In this document: one piece after another, positions 33,518 through 42,433 of the stretch | Layout: every line of letters begins with the position of its first letter | Numbering within the stretch: position 1 is the stretch's first letter | Assembly: GCA_963621245.1 (NCBI GenBank) | Contig: CAVFCW010000008.1 | Span: 1 to 64,000 of the forward strand | DNA: 64,000 nucleotides | Source: SIG603 sp963621245 | Lineage (GTDB): Bacteria; Bacillota; Clostridia; Oscillospirales; Acutalibacteraceae | Reading direction: 5' to 3' | Notes under the pieces: model-generated | The model's database searches: none | Told to the model about the DNA's origin: nothing | The model's input: only the letters and a program-made list of their open reading frames with translations | Made by a program: the position numbers and the translations under genes

Positions 33518-35041
33518 TCAGATATCGACGTCCTGAATATCGTCATCGATTGAATCTGACAGATTGATAACCTTTTCGGGATTTTTCTGATTGTTGGCGG
33601 GTTTCGGAATATAAAGGTCAAATCTGCAATACTCGTTCTCGACTGAAGAAACGGTTATGTCTCCGCCGTGAAGTTTGAGTATGGTTTTGCAGAGGAAAAG
33701 ACCCAAGCCGAGACCGTTTTTATCTTTGGATCTCGATTTATCCGTCTTGTAGAATCTGTCGAAAACTCTCGGCAGATCGTCGGCTGAAATTCCCATGCCG
33801 CTGTTTTCTATCGAGAGACAAGCTCGGTCGATGCTGTCGGCAAGGGTGAAAGATATGTAGCCGCCTTCGTTTGTGAATTTTACGGCGTTTTCAACAATGT
33901 TGTAAATAACCTGATGCAGTAAATCCTGATCGCCGTAAACCGTTATCGGAACGGCGTTCTCGAGATTTCTTATCTCGATTTTTTTCTCGTCTATTTTCTG
34001 CTCGAATGTGAGAACGGTCTGGAAAACCGTATCGGTCAAATCGAATTTGACGGGATTTATTTTGAGTTCGCCGGAATCTATTCTCGAGAGATTGAGCATT
34101 GAACGTACAAGTCTCGAAAGTCGCTTAACCTCGTCGGAAACAATCTTGAGGTAATAGTTTTGTCTCTCCGGTGGGATAGTTCCGTCAAGAATACCGTCGA
34201 TAAATCCCGCGATGGTCGTCATAGGCGTTTTAAGCTCGTGCGAAACATTGGCAATAAAGCTTCTTCTCATGCTCTCAGAGTCCGAAAGCGAGTTAGCCAT
34301 ATTGTTGAATGCGTGTCCGAGTTCGCCTATCTCGTCGTCACGGTCATCGGGAACACGAATTGAGAAATCGCCGTCTCCGAATGCCTTTGCGGCGGCTGAC
34401 ATCTGGCGCAGAGGTTTAACCATTTTGTAGGTGAACGCCCAAACAAGGAAGAACGAAATTATAAACGTGACAAGCGCCGCCAAAACGAAAATTCTTACGG
34501 TGTCCTGTCTGTAATTCTGAAAGCTTTTCGATACCGTTGCGGCAAACACAGCGCCGACGATGTGCTCCTCACCGTTTGAGTCCGTTATCACAAGCGGAAC
34601 GCCTATGGTGAGGTAGGCTTTGTTGTAAGAGTTTCCGAAATTCGACCTGAACTCCGTGTAGCCTGACATGGCGTCGTCAACATATTTTTGGTCTACATTT
34701 CCGACTTTTGAGCCGTCGAGTCCGCTGCACGAGTAAACACCCAAGAGGCGCTTGCCGTTTTGATCGGTCACAAATATGTCGGCGTCCATATTGACGCTTA
34801 AAATATCCGTGAGTGCGCTTGTAGCCTGAATGTTTAAGGTGTAGCCGTCTTTTTCGTCGTAATTTGTGAACTGCGAGCAAAAGCTTGCAACGCTTGTGGC
34901 GTCGCTTATAAGGGTGTTTCGGCTCTCGCTTGTCCAGTACCTTGTGAAGAGGGTGGTGGTTATGGAGCCGAGAATGATGTAGCTTATCAAAAGAATTGCC
35001 ATCGTCACCCACAAGTATTTGCGAAATAACGATTTTCTCAT
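33518..35041 (-). CDS. Membrane sensor histidine kinase
   Basis: A 507-residue kinase with two transmembrane helices (near 12-35 and 185-208) enclosing a ~150-residue extracellular sensor. Then come HAMP (about 208-260), HisKA with the phospho-acceptor His in NVSHELKTP, and a HATPase domain with the N box IYNIVENAVKF and G boxes through GLGLGLFLCK. The sensor resembles the Cache-type folds common in Firmicutes kinases. It pairs with the response regulator 3 bases upstream. The coupled protease gene suggests an envelope or secretion-stress signal. Confidence 0.93.
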   Translation of the reverse strand: MRKSLFRKYLWVTMAILLISYIILGSITTTLFTRYWTSESRNTLISDATSVASFCSQFTNYDEKDGYTLNIQATSALTDILSVNMDADIFVTDQNGKRLLGVYSCSGLDGSKVGNVDQKYVDDAMSGYTEFRSNFGNSYNKAYLTIGVPLVITDSNGEEHIVGAVFAATVSKSFQNYRQDTVRIFVLAALVTFIISFFLVWAFTYKMVKPLRQMSAAAKAFGDGDFSIRVPDDRDDEIGELGHAFNNMANSLSDSESMRRSFIANVSHELKTPMTTIAGFIDGILDGTIPPERQNYYLKIVSDEVKRLSRLVRSMLNLSRIDSGELKINPVKFDLTDTVFQTVLTFEQKIDEKKIEIRNLENAVPITVYGDQDLLHQVIYNIVENAVKFTNEGGYISFTLADSIDRACLSIENSGMGISADDLPRVFDRFYKTDKSRSKDKNGLGLGLFLCKTILKLHGGDITVSSVENEYCRFDLYIPKPANNQKNPEKVINLSDSIDDDIQDVDI

Positions 35042-35044
35042 AGC

Positions 35045-35728
35045 TTATTCCTTTACTTCAAACTTATAGCCGACGCCCCATACGGTTTTGAGAGCCCACT
35101 TGTCGGATACGCCCTCGAGCTTTTCACGAAGACGCTTGACGTGAACGTCAACTGTTCTTGAGTCGCCGTAGTAATCGAATCCCCAAACTTCATCGAGGAG
35201 CTGGTCACGGGTGAAAACACGGTTCGGGTTTGATGCAAGGTGATAGATGAGCTCCATTTCTTTCGGCGGAGTGTCAATCTGAACGCCGTTAACCTTTAAC
35301 TCGTAGTTGGTGAGGTTGATGGAAAGCTTGTCGTAATTTACCTGCTTTACAGCCTCGCCCTCTTTTTTGCCCGTTCTGCGGAGAACGGCATTGATTCTTG
35401 CCACAATTTCCTTTGACTCGAACGGCTTAACAACATAGTCGTCGGCGCCGAGTTCGAGACCCAAAACCTTATCAAAAACCTCGCCCTTTGCGGTGAGCAT
35501 GATTATGGGGCATTCGCTGGTTTTTCTTATCTCACGGCACACCTGCCAGCCGTCAAGAACGGGGAGCATAAGGTCGAGAAGAACGAGGTCGGGATTGAAG
35601 CGGTTAAACTCCTCGATCGCCTGTTTTCCGTCGTTTGCGATTTTGGTTTCGGAACCTTCTTTTTCGATATAGAGCCTTAAAAGCTCGCATATATTTTTGT
35701 CGTCATCGACAATAAGTATTTTTGCCAT
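35045..35728 (-). CDS. OmpR/PhoB-family response regulator
   Basis: A 227-residue DNA-binding regulator. The receiver domain has the acidic pair at VDDD, phospho-acceptor Asp 52 in LLDLMLP, the conserved Thr in MLTAKG and Lys in VVKPF. The C-terminal winged helix reads EVWGFDYYGDSRTVDVHVKRLREK. Such proteins bind 11-bp-spaced direct repeats; the three lipoprotein promoters at 57-59 kb carry such repeats, though a link is speculative. First gene of the operon with kinase and HtrA. Confidence 0.94.
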   Translation of the reverse strand: MAKILIVDDDKNICELLRLYIEKEGSETKIANDGKQAIEEFNRFNPDLVLLDLMLPVLDGWQVCREIRKTSECPIIMLTAKGEVFDKVLGLELGADDYVVKPFESKEIVARINAVLRRTGKKEGEAVKQVNYDKLSINLTNYELKVNGVQIDTPPKEMELIYHLASNPNRVFTRDQLLDEVWGFDYYGDSRTVDVHVKRLREKLEGVSDKWALKTVWGVGYKFEVKE

Positions 35729-35762
35729 TAAAATTATCCTCCAAACATAATCCTATATCATA

Positions 35763-35791
35763 ATTTTAATTTAAAAATTTAATAAAAGCAA
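35763..35791 (-). promoter_or_regulatory. Possible promoter of the response regulator operon
   Basis: On the minus strand TTGCTT, 17 bases, TAAAAT, about 35 bases before the start codon; the region is very AT-rich, so the match is weak. Confidence 0.4.
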
Positions 35792-35817
35792 GAATAATGA
35801 ATGAATATTGTGTGAAT

Positions 35818-35849
35818 ACGAAAAAGGGGCCGTCCCAAAGGACGACCCC
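35818..35849 (-). terminator. Terminator of the HPr gene
   Basis: On the minus strand a 10-bp stem GGGGTCGTCC / GGACGGCCCC with TTTG loop, then five T. Confidence 0.85.
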
Positions 35850-35897
35850 AACCGATTATTTGCTTATTTGTTTGTAACAAACTTGCACGACCATTGA

Positions 35898-36161
35898 TTA
35901 CTCAGCGAAACCGGACTTGATAAGAGCTACGAGGCTCTCAACAGCTTCTTCATCGTCTGCACCGTCTGCGATGATGCGGATGTTTGTGCCGCCGACAATA
36001 CCAAGTGAAAGAACACCGAGAAGTGACTTTGCGTTTACTCTTCTCTCCTCTTTCTCAACCCAGATGGATGATTTGAACTCATTTGCCTTCTGGATGAAAA
36101 ATGTAGCCGGACGAGCATGTAAGCCTACCTGATTCTCAACTAAGACTTCCTTATCGTACAT
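35898..36161 (-). CDS. ptsH: Phosphocarrier protein HPr
   Basis: An 87-residue HPr. The PTS phosphorylation histidine lies in GLHARPA (His 15) and the HPr-kinase serine in AKSLLGVLSLGI (Ser 46), so both PTS transfer and catabolite-control functions are possible. It is not Crh, which lacks the histidine. No enzyme I or PTS permease gene is in the window. It occupies the place where rplS often follows trmD in Firmicutes. Confidence 0.93.
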   Translation of the reverse strand: MYDKEVLVENQVGLHARPATFFIQKANEFKSSIWVEKEERRVNAKSLLGVLSLGIVGGTNIRIIADGADDEEAVESLVALIKSGFAE

Positions 36162-36489
36162 TTTGATTCACTCTCCTAAGTTTTTAGATAGTTAGATAGA
36201 TATTTTTTGGGTGTGATTTTTGCTGTTTTTTGCTGTTTTTGCTGCAATAAAAACTATAAGAATTATAGCACAATAAAATAAGTAGTCAATAAAAAATGCC
36301 GATTTTCGTTTGCTTGAACTGAAAAACTTGTTTTTAGAATTTTCTATTTGTGCAATTCTCACCAAATTTTTACAAAAAATTAACTTTTCGAGAATCCGTT
36401 CACTCAACAAAACGGCCAATTATCGGTCAATACTATACAAAATTTTTACGATGTGAGTTTATTTCTGTGAAAAAGAATTAAAAAATCCC
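36162..36489 (-). promoter_or_regulatory. AT-rich spacer with the HPr promoter
   Basis: 328 bases between trmD and ptsH. On the minus strand TTGACT (36289-36284), 16 bases, TATAAT (36267-36262) is a strong promoter giving a ~94-base ptsH leader. That leader contains three copies of a TTTTGCTG-like unit at 36219-36245. No terminator hairpin was seen after trmD, and a 75-codon frame here has no protein-like features. Confidence 0.6.
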
Positions 36490-37224
36490 TTATCTTTTGT
36501 TTCTGAGTAACGAAAGATACTTTTTATCGTCATTTGTCAGGACAGCTGTCTCTAATATGTCAGGGCGGCACGAAAGTGTGATTTCGAGACTTTTGTGTCT
36601 TTTCCACTCCTCGACTTTTGCGTGATTGCCCGATGTGAGTTCCTCGGGAACGCCTCTGCCGTGAAATTCCGCGGGTCTTGTGTACTGCGGATATTCGAGA
36701 AGTCCGCTGTAATGGCTTTCTTCCGTAAAGCACGTATCCTCTGCCAAAACACCCGGTATCATACGGCTTACGGCGTCGGTCAGAATGATTGCGGGCATCT
36801 CGCCGCCCGTGAGAACATAATCACCGCAGGAAATCTGCTCGTCCACGTATTCGTCAATTATTCTCTCATCAATTCCCTCGTAGTGGCCGCAGAGAATGCA
36901 GATGCTGTCCTCCTTTGAAAGCCGCTTGACCGTCTCTTGGTTTAGCACCTTTCCTCTTGGGGACATATAGATGACATACGGCTTTTTGCCGAGGTGTTCG
37001 CTTAAAACATCTATTGCCTCGGCTATCGGCTCGGGCTTTAAAAGCATGCCTTTACCGCCGCCGAACGGGCAGTCATCAACACGCTTGTGCTTATCGTGGG
37101 CGTAATTTCGAAGCTGATGAAAGCAAACTTGGAGAAAGCCTTTTTTTCTGGCTCTTCCGATAATGCTCTCGTTAAGAATTGTTTCGCACATATCGGGAAA
37201 CAGCGTGATAAGATCTATTCTCAT
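36490..37224 (-). CDS. trmD: tRNA (guanine37-N1)-methyltransferase
   Basis: A 244-residue SPOUT methyltransferase that makes m1G37 and prevents frameshifting. It opens with MRIDLITLFPDM; the knot region contains ILCGHYEGIDERIIDEYVD and ISCGDYVLTGGE, which bind S-adenosylmethionine. It follows rimM by 2 bases, as is normal. The usual upstream genes of this operon are found 9 kb away. Confidence 0.96.
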   Translation of the reverse strand: MRIDLITLFPDMCETILNESIIGRARKKGFLQVCFHQLRNYAHDKHKRVDDCPFGGGKGMLLKPEPIAEAIDVLSEHLGKKPYVIYMSPRGKVLNQETVKRLSKEDSICILCGHYEGIDERIIDEYVDEQISCGDYVLTGGEMPAIILTDAVSRMIPGVLAEDTCFTEESHYSGLLEYPQYTRPAEFHGRGVPEELTSGNHAKVEEWKRHKSLEITLSCRPDILETAVLTNDDKKYLSLLRNKR

Positions 37225-37226
37225 GG

Positions 37227-37751
37227 TTATTTATCCTCTATGGCGTCGTCGTCAAAAATGCCGGGAATGGGCGTGATGAAGATTTTTCCGCCTTCGATGT
37301 CGGTGCTTTTAATCATAGGCTTTACGGCCGGGAAAAGGTATTCTTTGCCCTCATTCTTTATAACGTAAACATCGTTTGCGGGAGCCTGAATTATATCGTC
37401 TATTTTTCCGTACACTTTGCCCGTGTCGGCGTCAATCACTTCAAGACCGATAAGATCTCTCAAGAAATATTTTCCCTTTGGCAAGTGAGCGTCGTTTCTG
37501 TCGATATAAACTACTTTTCCTCTGTAAGTATCTGCTTTTGAGGGATCGTCCACGCCCTCAATCGTGATGAGAACCTGATTTTTATGCACACGCGAGGAAA
37601 TGAGACCCAAGTCGGTCTTTCCCTCGTTAAGATACAGCTTTTTGAATTTTTTCAGCATCTCGGGGGAGTCCGTCCAAGGCTCGATTTTCATTTCGCCCTT
37701 TATTCCGTGAGTGCCGACAATTTTACCTGCTTCGATAAAACGGTTTTGCAT
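37227..37751 (-). CDS. rimM: 16S rRNA processing protein RimM
   Basis: A 174-residue ribosome maturation factor that binds S19 during 30S assembly. The N-terminal RimM domain begins at GKIVGTHGIKGEMKI and the PRC-barrel domain at YFLRDLIGLEV. ATG 37751 has AAGGAGG 6 bases upstream; the 18-codon upstream extension is rejected. Confidence 0.94.
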   Translation of the reverse strand: MQNRFIEAGKIVGTHGIKGEMKIEPWTDSPEMLKKFKKLYLNEGKTDLGLISSRVHKNQVLITIEGVDDPSKADTYRGKVVYIDRNDAHLPKGKYFLRDLIGLEVIDADTGKVYGKIDDIIQAPANDVYVIKNEGKEYLFPAVKPMIKSTDIEGGKIFITPIPGIFDDDAIEDK

Positions 37752-37847
37752 TTTCTTCCTCCTTAAATAAGGAAATTTTATTGTGAGTGTAGTCAATAAT
37801 AACATATTTTTAAGTTTTTGTCATTCAATCTTTTAATTCGGCGTGTG

Positions 37848-37876
37848 TTCACAAAATAACCTCTTTGTGATAAAAT
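37848..37876 (+). promoter_or_regulatory. Promoter of typA
   Basis: TTCACA, 17 bases, TAAAAT; transcription would start near 37883. Confidence 0.6.
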
Positions 37877-37935
37877 ATAAATTCGTGATATTAGACATTA
37901 TTTTCATTTGCATATAGAGAGAGGAAGAATGCTTT

Positions 37936-39771
37936 ATGGCAATTACTACAAGAGAAAACCTTAGAAACGTTGCAATTATCGCTCACGTTGACCACGGTAA
38001 AACAACACTGGTCGACCAGCTTTTGAAGCAGAGCCATGTCTTCAGAGCCAACGAGCAGGTCGCAGAGAGAGTTATGGACTCGGGCGATCTTGAAAGAGAA
38101 AGAGGAATCACAATTCTTTCCAAGAACACTGCCGTTATGTACGGCAACACCAAGATTAACATTGTTGATACTCCCGGCCATGCCGATTTCGGCGGCGAGG
38201 TTGAGCGTATCCTCATGATGGTTGACGGCGTTCTTTTGCTTGTTGACGCATTCGAGGGCTGTATGCCTCAGACGAGATTCGTTCTCAAGAAGGCTCTTTC
38301 ACTCGGAAAGAAAGCAGTTGTCGTTTTGAATAAAATCGACCGTCCCGGTGCAAGACCGGCAGAGGTTGTCGATGAGGTTCTCGATTTGTTCATCGAGCTC
38401 GGTGCAGACGAGGATCAGTGCGATTTCCCCGTTGTTTACGCAAGCGCAAGAGACGGCTACGCAACATACGATCCCGAAGAGGGCGGCACGGATATGACTC
38501 CGCTTTTCGAGACAATCATTAAAGAGATTCCCGCTCCGAAGGGCGATCCGGAAGGCCCCACACAGGTTCTTTTCTCAAACATCGACTATGATGATTACGT
38601 CGGAAGAATCGGCGTCGGCAGAGTTGAAAGAGGATCAATCAAGGTCGGTCAGAACGTCACAATTTGCGGCGGCGACGAGGACAAGTACAACGCAAGAATT
38701 TCCAAGCTTTACCAGTTTGAGGGCCTTAAGAGAGTTGAGTACGAGTCGGCTTCTGTCGGCGACATCATTTGCGTTTCCGGTATTGCAGACCTCAACATCG
38801 GTCAGACGGCTTGCGATCCCGACTGCGTTGAGCCGCTCCCGTTCGTAAAAATCGATGAGCCTACTGTCTCCATGATATTCATGGTAAACAACTCCCCGTT
38901 TGCCGGAAGAGAGGGTAAGTACGTCACATCAAGAAACCTTCGTGACAGACTTTTCAAGGAAGTTGAGACAAACGTTGCCATGAGAGTCGAGGAAACCGAG
39001 ACAACAGATGCATTCAAGGTTTCGGGAAGAGGTGAGCTTCACCTTTCAATCCTCATCGAGCAGATGAGAAGACAGGACTACGAGTTCCAGGTTTCCACAC
39101 CTAAGGTCATCATGAAGAAAGACGAGAACGGCCAGCTTCTCGAGCCGATGGAGCTTCTCATGATTGAGGTTCCGGATAGCTATGTCGGTGCCGTTATGGA
39201 AAAGCTTGGCTCAAGAAAAGCCGAGATTCTCAACATGGGCACAAGAGACACGGGCACAACCCACCTCGAGTTCAGAATTCCCGCAAGAGGACTTATGGGC
39301 TACCGTTCAGAGTTCCTCACCGATACAAACGGAAACGGCATCATGAACAACCTCTTTGACGGCTACGAGCCTTATAAGGGAGAAATTCAGTCGAGAAATC
39401 AGGGCTCTATTGTCGCTCACGAGACAGGCGAGTCCACAGCTTACGGACTTTTCTACGCTCAGGACAGAGGCAAGCTCTTCATCGGTGCGGGCGTTGAAGT
39501 TTACGAGGGTATGATCGTCGGTCAGAACCCGAAGAACGAGGATATCGTTGTCAACGTTTGTAAGAAAAAGCACGCTACCAACACACGTTCTTCAAGCGCA
39601 GACGAGGCTTTGAGACTTGTTCCGCACACCGTTCTTTCACTCGAGCAGTGCCTTGAGTTCATCGCAGAGGACGAGCTCGTTGAGGTAACACCCAAGAGCA
39701 TAAGAATGAGAAAGATTATTCTCGACAAGGAGCAGAGACTTAAGTCTCAGAACAGAAACAAGAAGGCATAA
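37936..39771 (+). CDS. typA: Ribosome-associated GTPase TypA/BipA
   Basis: A 611-residue translational GTPase. The G motifs are HVDHGKTT, DTPGHADFGGE and NKIDR, followed by the EF-G-like domains and the TypA-specific C-terminus. It assists ribosome assembly and stress adaptation. It opens the plus-strand block that lies between rimM and khpA. Confidence 0.97.
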   Translation: MAITTRENLRNVAIIAHVDHGKTTLVDQLLKQSHVFRANEQVAERVMDSGDLERERGITILSKNTAVMYGNTKINIVDTPGHADFGGEVERILMMVDGVLLLVDAFEGCMPQTRFVLKKALSLGKKAVVVLNKIDRPGARPAEVVDEVLDLFIELGADEDQCDFPVVYASARDGYATYDPEEGGTDMTPLFETIIKEIPAPKGDPEGPTQVLFSNIDYDDYVGRIGVGRVERGSIKVGQNVTICGGDEDKYNARISKLYQFEGLKRVEYESASVGDIICVSGIADLNIGQTACDPDCVEPLPFVKIDEPTVSMIFMVNNSPFAGREGKYVTSRNLRDRLFKEVETNVAMRVEETETTDAFKVSGRGELHLSILIEQMRRQDYEFQVSTPKVIMKKDENGQLLEPMELLMIEVPDSYVGAVMEKLGSRKAEILNMGTRDTGTTHLEFRIPARGLMGYRSEFLTDTNGNGIMNNLFDGYEPYKGEIQSRNQGSIVAHETGESTAYGLFYAQDRGKLFIGAGVEVYEGMIVGQNPKNEDIVVNVCKKKHATNTRSSSADEALRLVPHTVLSLEQCLEFIAEDELVEVTPKSIRMRKIILDKEQRLKSQNRNKKA

Positions 39772-39824
39772 GACTTTCTTAATTTGCAAAATTCATAAAA
39801 AATCAGACGGATCGGAGGTGAGCC

Positions 39825-41519
39825 ATGAATATTGTAGTACTTGACCTTGAATGGAATGCGGCATATGCACGCAAATTGGACGGATTCATCAATGAGATAA
39901 TCGAGTTCGGAGCAGTAAAATGCGATGAAAACATGAATATCATCGATACCTTCTCGTCGTTCGTCAAACTCTCGGTAGGAAAGAAGTTAAATTCTGTCGT
40001 ATCGGATCTGACAAGCATACGGGAGGAGAATTTGAGAGACGCAAAGCCGTTCATGCAGGTTGTCGGAAAATTCAAGCGTTGGGCAGGTTCCTCGGTGATT
40101 ATGACGTGGGGAATCACAGATATTCAGACGCTCATCGAGAACTGTCGCTATTTTAACGACAGCGAAAAAATACCGTTTTTAACAAAATATATAGACGCTC
40201 AAAGGTATTGCGAACAGGAATTGGGGCTTGATACAAGCGGCGAACAGTTGGGACTTAACCATGCCGCCGAGATACTTCATGTCGATGTCTCACAGCTTAA
40301 GCACCACAGGGCACTGGGAGACAGCCTTATCACGCTCGAAATTCTGAAGCGCATTTATAACAAACAAACGGCTCGGAGGTTTGTTCAGGACGCTTTGAAT
40401 CCCGAATTTTACAGAAAAATGACTTTCCGCACGAGATTCATCTGCGATATAGAGCATCCCGATGTAAAAAAAGAGCTTAAATCCTTTGAGTGCGAAAAAT
40501 GCGGCGGAGACTGCCAGAGAAACTCCAAGTGGCTTATGCGCAACAAGAAGTTCGTGGCAAATTTCAGCTGTAAAAATTGTGGATACGTCTTTTCGGGAAG
40601 AGTTCAGTTTAAGCAGAAATATGAGGGAATCACAGTGACAAAGAAATCAATTCCGCTTCCCGTTATCGAGAAGCCGAGAGAAGCCCGGGAAGGCACCGTG
40701 GGCAAAATGAAACTCAGCATAAAGGGCAAAGCCGGATATTTGAGCTTTCCCGTGTTTGATGACATAAGCGGCTTAAAGCACGCTTTTTCAACCCGCATAG
40801 GCGGAAAGAGCGAGGGCGTGTTTGCCGACATGAATTTAGGCCTAAGACGCGGTGACGATGACGCTGTTGTGCACGAAAATTTCGAGATTTTCTGCAAGGG
40901 CCTCGGAATAGAAAAATCGAGCCTTGTTGCGGGCGCTCAGGATCATCACACAAACATAAGAAGAGTGACGAAAAACGAGTGCGGAATCGGCATAGACAAG
41001 CCCAAGGATATGGAGAGCATAGACGGACTTTGCACAAACGATACGGGTGTTACGCTTGTTATCTACGCGGCAGACTGCGTTCCGCTTTATTTTTATGACC
41101 CCGAGAACCGCGCGATAGGTTTGGCTCATGCAGGTTGGCGCGGAACAGCAGCTGATATGGCGGGAACCATGGTAAGAAGAATGCAGTCGGAGTTTGGCTC
41201 TAACCCCGAAAAGATTATAGCGGCAGTCGGCCCGTCAATCGGCCCGAAGTCATTCGAGGTGGATAAGCCTTGCGCCGATGTTTTCTATGAGGTCGAGGGG
41301 ATGGATAAATACATCACCGATGACAAAAACGGAAAATATCACGTAAATCTTTGGAATGTGAACCGTGAGTACCTTTTGAGAGCGGGCGTAAAGGAAGAGA
41401 ACATATATATCGGAGACGTGGACAGCTACGAAAACTCCGATCTCATATTCTCGCACCGCAAGACAAGAGGTCAGAGAGGCGCAAACATAGCTGTTATGCA
41501 GCTTGAAGAAAATGAGTGA
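39825..41519 (+). CDS. Fusion: DEDDh 3'-5' exonuclease, zinc ribbon and PgeF/YlmD purine nucleoside phosphorylase
   Basis: A 564-residue uninterrupted frame joining two enzymes. Residues 1-185 are a DEDDh exonuclease with Asp 7/Glu 9, Asp 99, His 161 and Asp 166. A zinc ribbon follows (Cys 223, 226, 249, 252). Residues about 305-564 are the PgeF (laccase-domain, DUF152) fold with the zinc-site residues His 374 (QDHH), Cys 418 (ADCVP) and His 435 (AHAGWRG). PgeF-type enzymes split purine nucleosides and act on damaged cell-wall precursors. An exonuclease feeding nucleotides toward nucleoside salvage would make sense, but is inference. An internal ATG at 40707 has no good ribosome binding site. 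It starts behind GGAGGTGAG. Confidence 0.88.
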   Translation: MNIVVLDLEWNAAYARKLDGFINEIIEFGAVKCDENMNIIDTFSSFVKLSVGKKLNSVVSDLTSIREENLRDAKPFMQVVGKFKRWAGSSVIMTWGITDIQTLIENCRYFNDSEKIPFLTKYIDAQRYCEQELGLDTSGEQLGLNHAAEILHVDVSQLKHHRALGDSLITLEILKRIYNKQTARRFVQDALNPEFYRKMTFRTRFICDIEHPDVKKELKSFECEKCGGDCQRNSKWLMRNKKFVANFSCKNCGYVFSGRVQFKQKYEGITVTKKSIPLPVIEKPREAREGTVGKMKLSIKGKAGYLSFPVFDDISGLKHAFSTRIGGKSEGVFADMNLGLRRGDDDAVVHENFEIFCKGLGIEKSSLVAGAQDHHTNIRRVTKNECGIGIDKPKDMESIDGLCTNDTGVTLVIYAADCVPLYFYDPENRAIGLAHAGWRGTAADMAGTMVRRMQSEFGSNPEKIIAAVGPSIGPKSFEVDKPCADVFYEVEGMDKYITDDKNGKYHVNLWNVNREYLLRAGVKEENIYIGDVDSYENSDLIFSHRKTRGQRGANIAVMQLEENE

Positions 41520-42381
41520 GCCGTGCAGACTTTGCCCGAGAGAATGTGGAGTTGACCGCTCGAAAAGCGTCGGCTTTTGCGGCAGAAGCGACGAACTCAC
41601 CGTCGCAAGAAGCGATCTTCACTTCTGGGAGGAACCGCCCATAAGTGGCAAGAGAGGTTCGGGAACGGTTTTCTTCACGGGATGCAGTTTAAGGTGCATT
41701 TTCTGCCAGAATCACGAGATAAGCACGGGCGATAATTTCGGCAGACGGGTAAGCCCCAGGGAGCTTAGTGACATGTTCTTTGAGCTTGTCGAAAAGGGCG
41801 CGCACAACATCAATCTTGTCACGCCGACTCACTATGCCGACAAAATCGCCGAGGCACTCTCGATTAAAAAACTTCCCGTTCCCGTTGTTTACAACTGCGG
41901 CGGTTACGAAAAAATCGAGACGCTCAAAATGCTTGAGGGACTAGTGAACATATATCTTCCCGATTTTAAATATGCCGAAAAAGAGCTTGGACAAAAGCTC
42001 TCAAAGGTGAGCGATTACCCGCTTGTGTGCGAAAAAGCAATAGAAGAGATGCTCCGCCAACAGCCCGAGAATATCTACGACGAGGACGGCATAATGCAAA
42101 AGGGCGTTATAATCCGCCACCTGATTTTGCCGCTTCACACAAAGAACAGCATTAAGGTTTTGGAGAGAATTTCCGAGAAATTTCCGAACACTCCCGTGTC
42201 GCTTATGGCGCAGTACACTCCGATAGCGGAGTTTGAGGAGTTCCCCGAGCTTAACCGCGGTATAACGAGAAGAGAATACGACAAGGTTCTCGATAAAATG
42301 GATGAGCTCAGATTGGACGGCTTTGTCCAGGACAGAAAGTCAAAGGGAGAGAAATTCATTCCGGATTTCAATCTCAAATAA
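41512..42381 (+). CDS. Radical SAM protein of the PflX/COG1313 type
   Basis: A 289-residue protein whose ATG overlaps the stop of the fusion gene (translational coupling). The N-terminus has CRLCPRECGVDR and a later Cys in FCGR. The radical SAM cluster motif C-x3-C-x2-C is in GCSLRCIFC. It resembles uncharacterised relatives of pyruvate formate-lyase activases; no glycyl-radical enzyme gene is adjacent, so the substrate is unknown. Confidence 0.87.
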   Translation: MSEPCRLCPRECGVDRSKSVGFCGRSDELTVARSDLHFWEEPPISGKRGSGTVFFTGCSLRCIFCQNHEISTGDNFGRRVSPRELSDMFFELVEKGAHNINLVTPTHYADKIAEALSIKKLPVPVVYNCGGYEKIETLKMLEGLVNIYLPDFKYAEKELGQKLSKVSDYPLVCEKAIEEMLRQQPENIYDEDGIMQKGVIIRHLILPLHTKNSIKVLERISEKFPNTPVSLMAQYTPIAEFEEFPELNRGITRREYDKVLDKMDELRLDGFVQDRKSKGEKFIPDFNLK

Positions 42382-42433
42382 TATGGTGCAAATTCAGTTA
42401 ATTCAGTTGTAAAAGCTTAAAGAGGTGCTGATT

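Noticed and set aside
36192..36419. 75-codon minus-strand frame between trmD and ptsH
   Set aside because: Overlaps the ptsH promoter and is AT-rich without a ribosome binding site.
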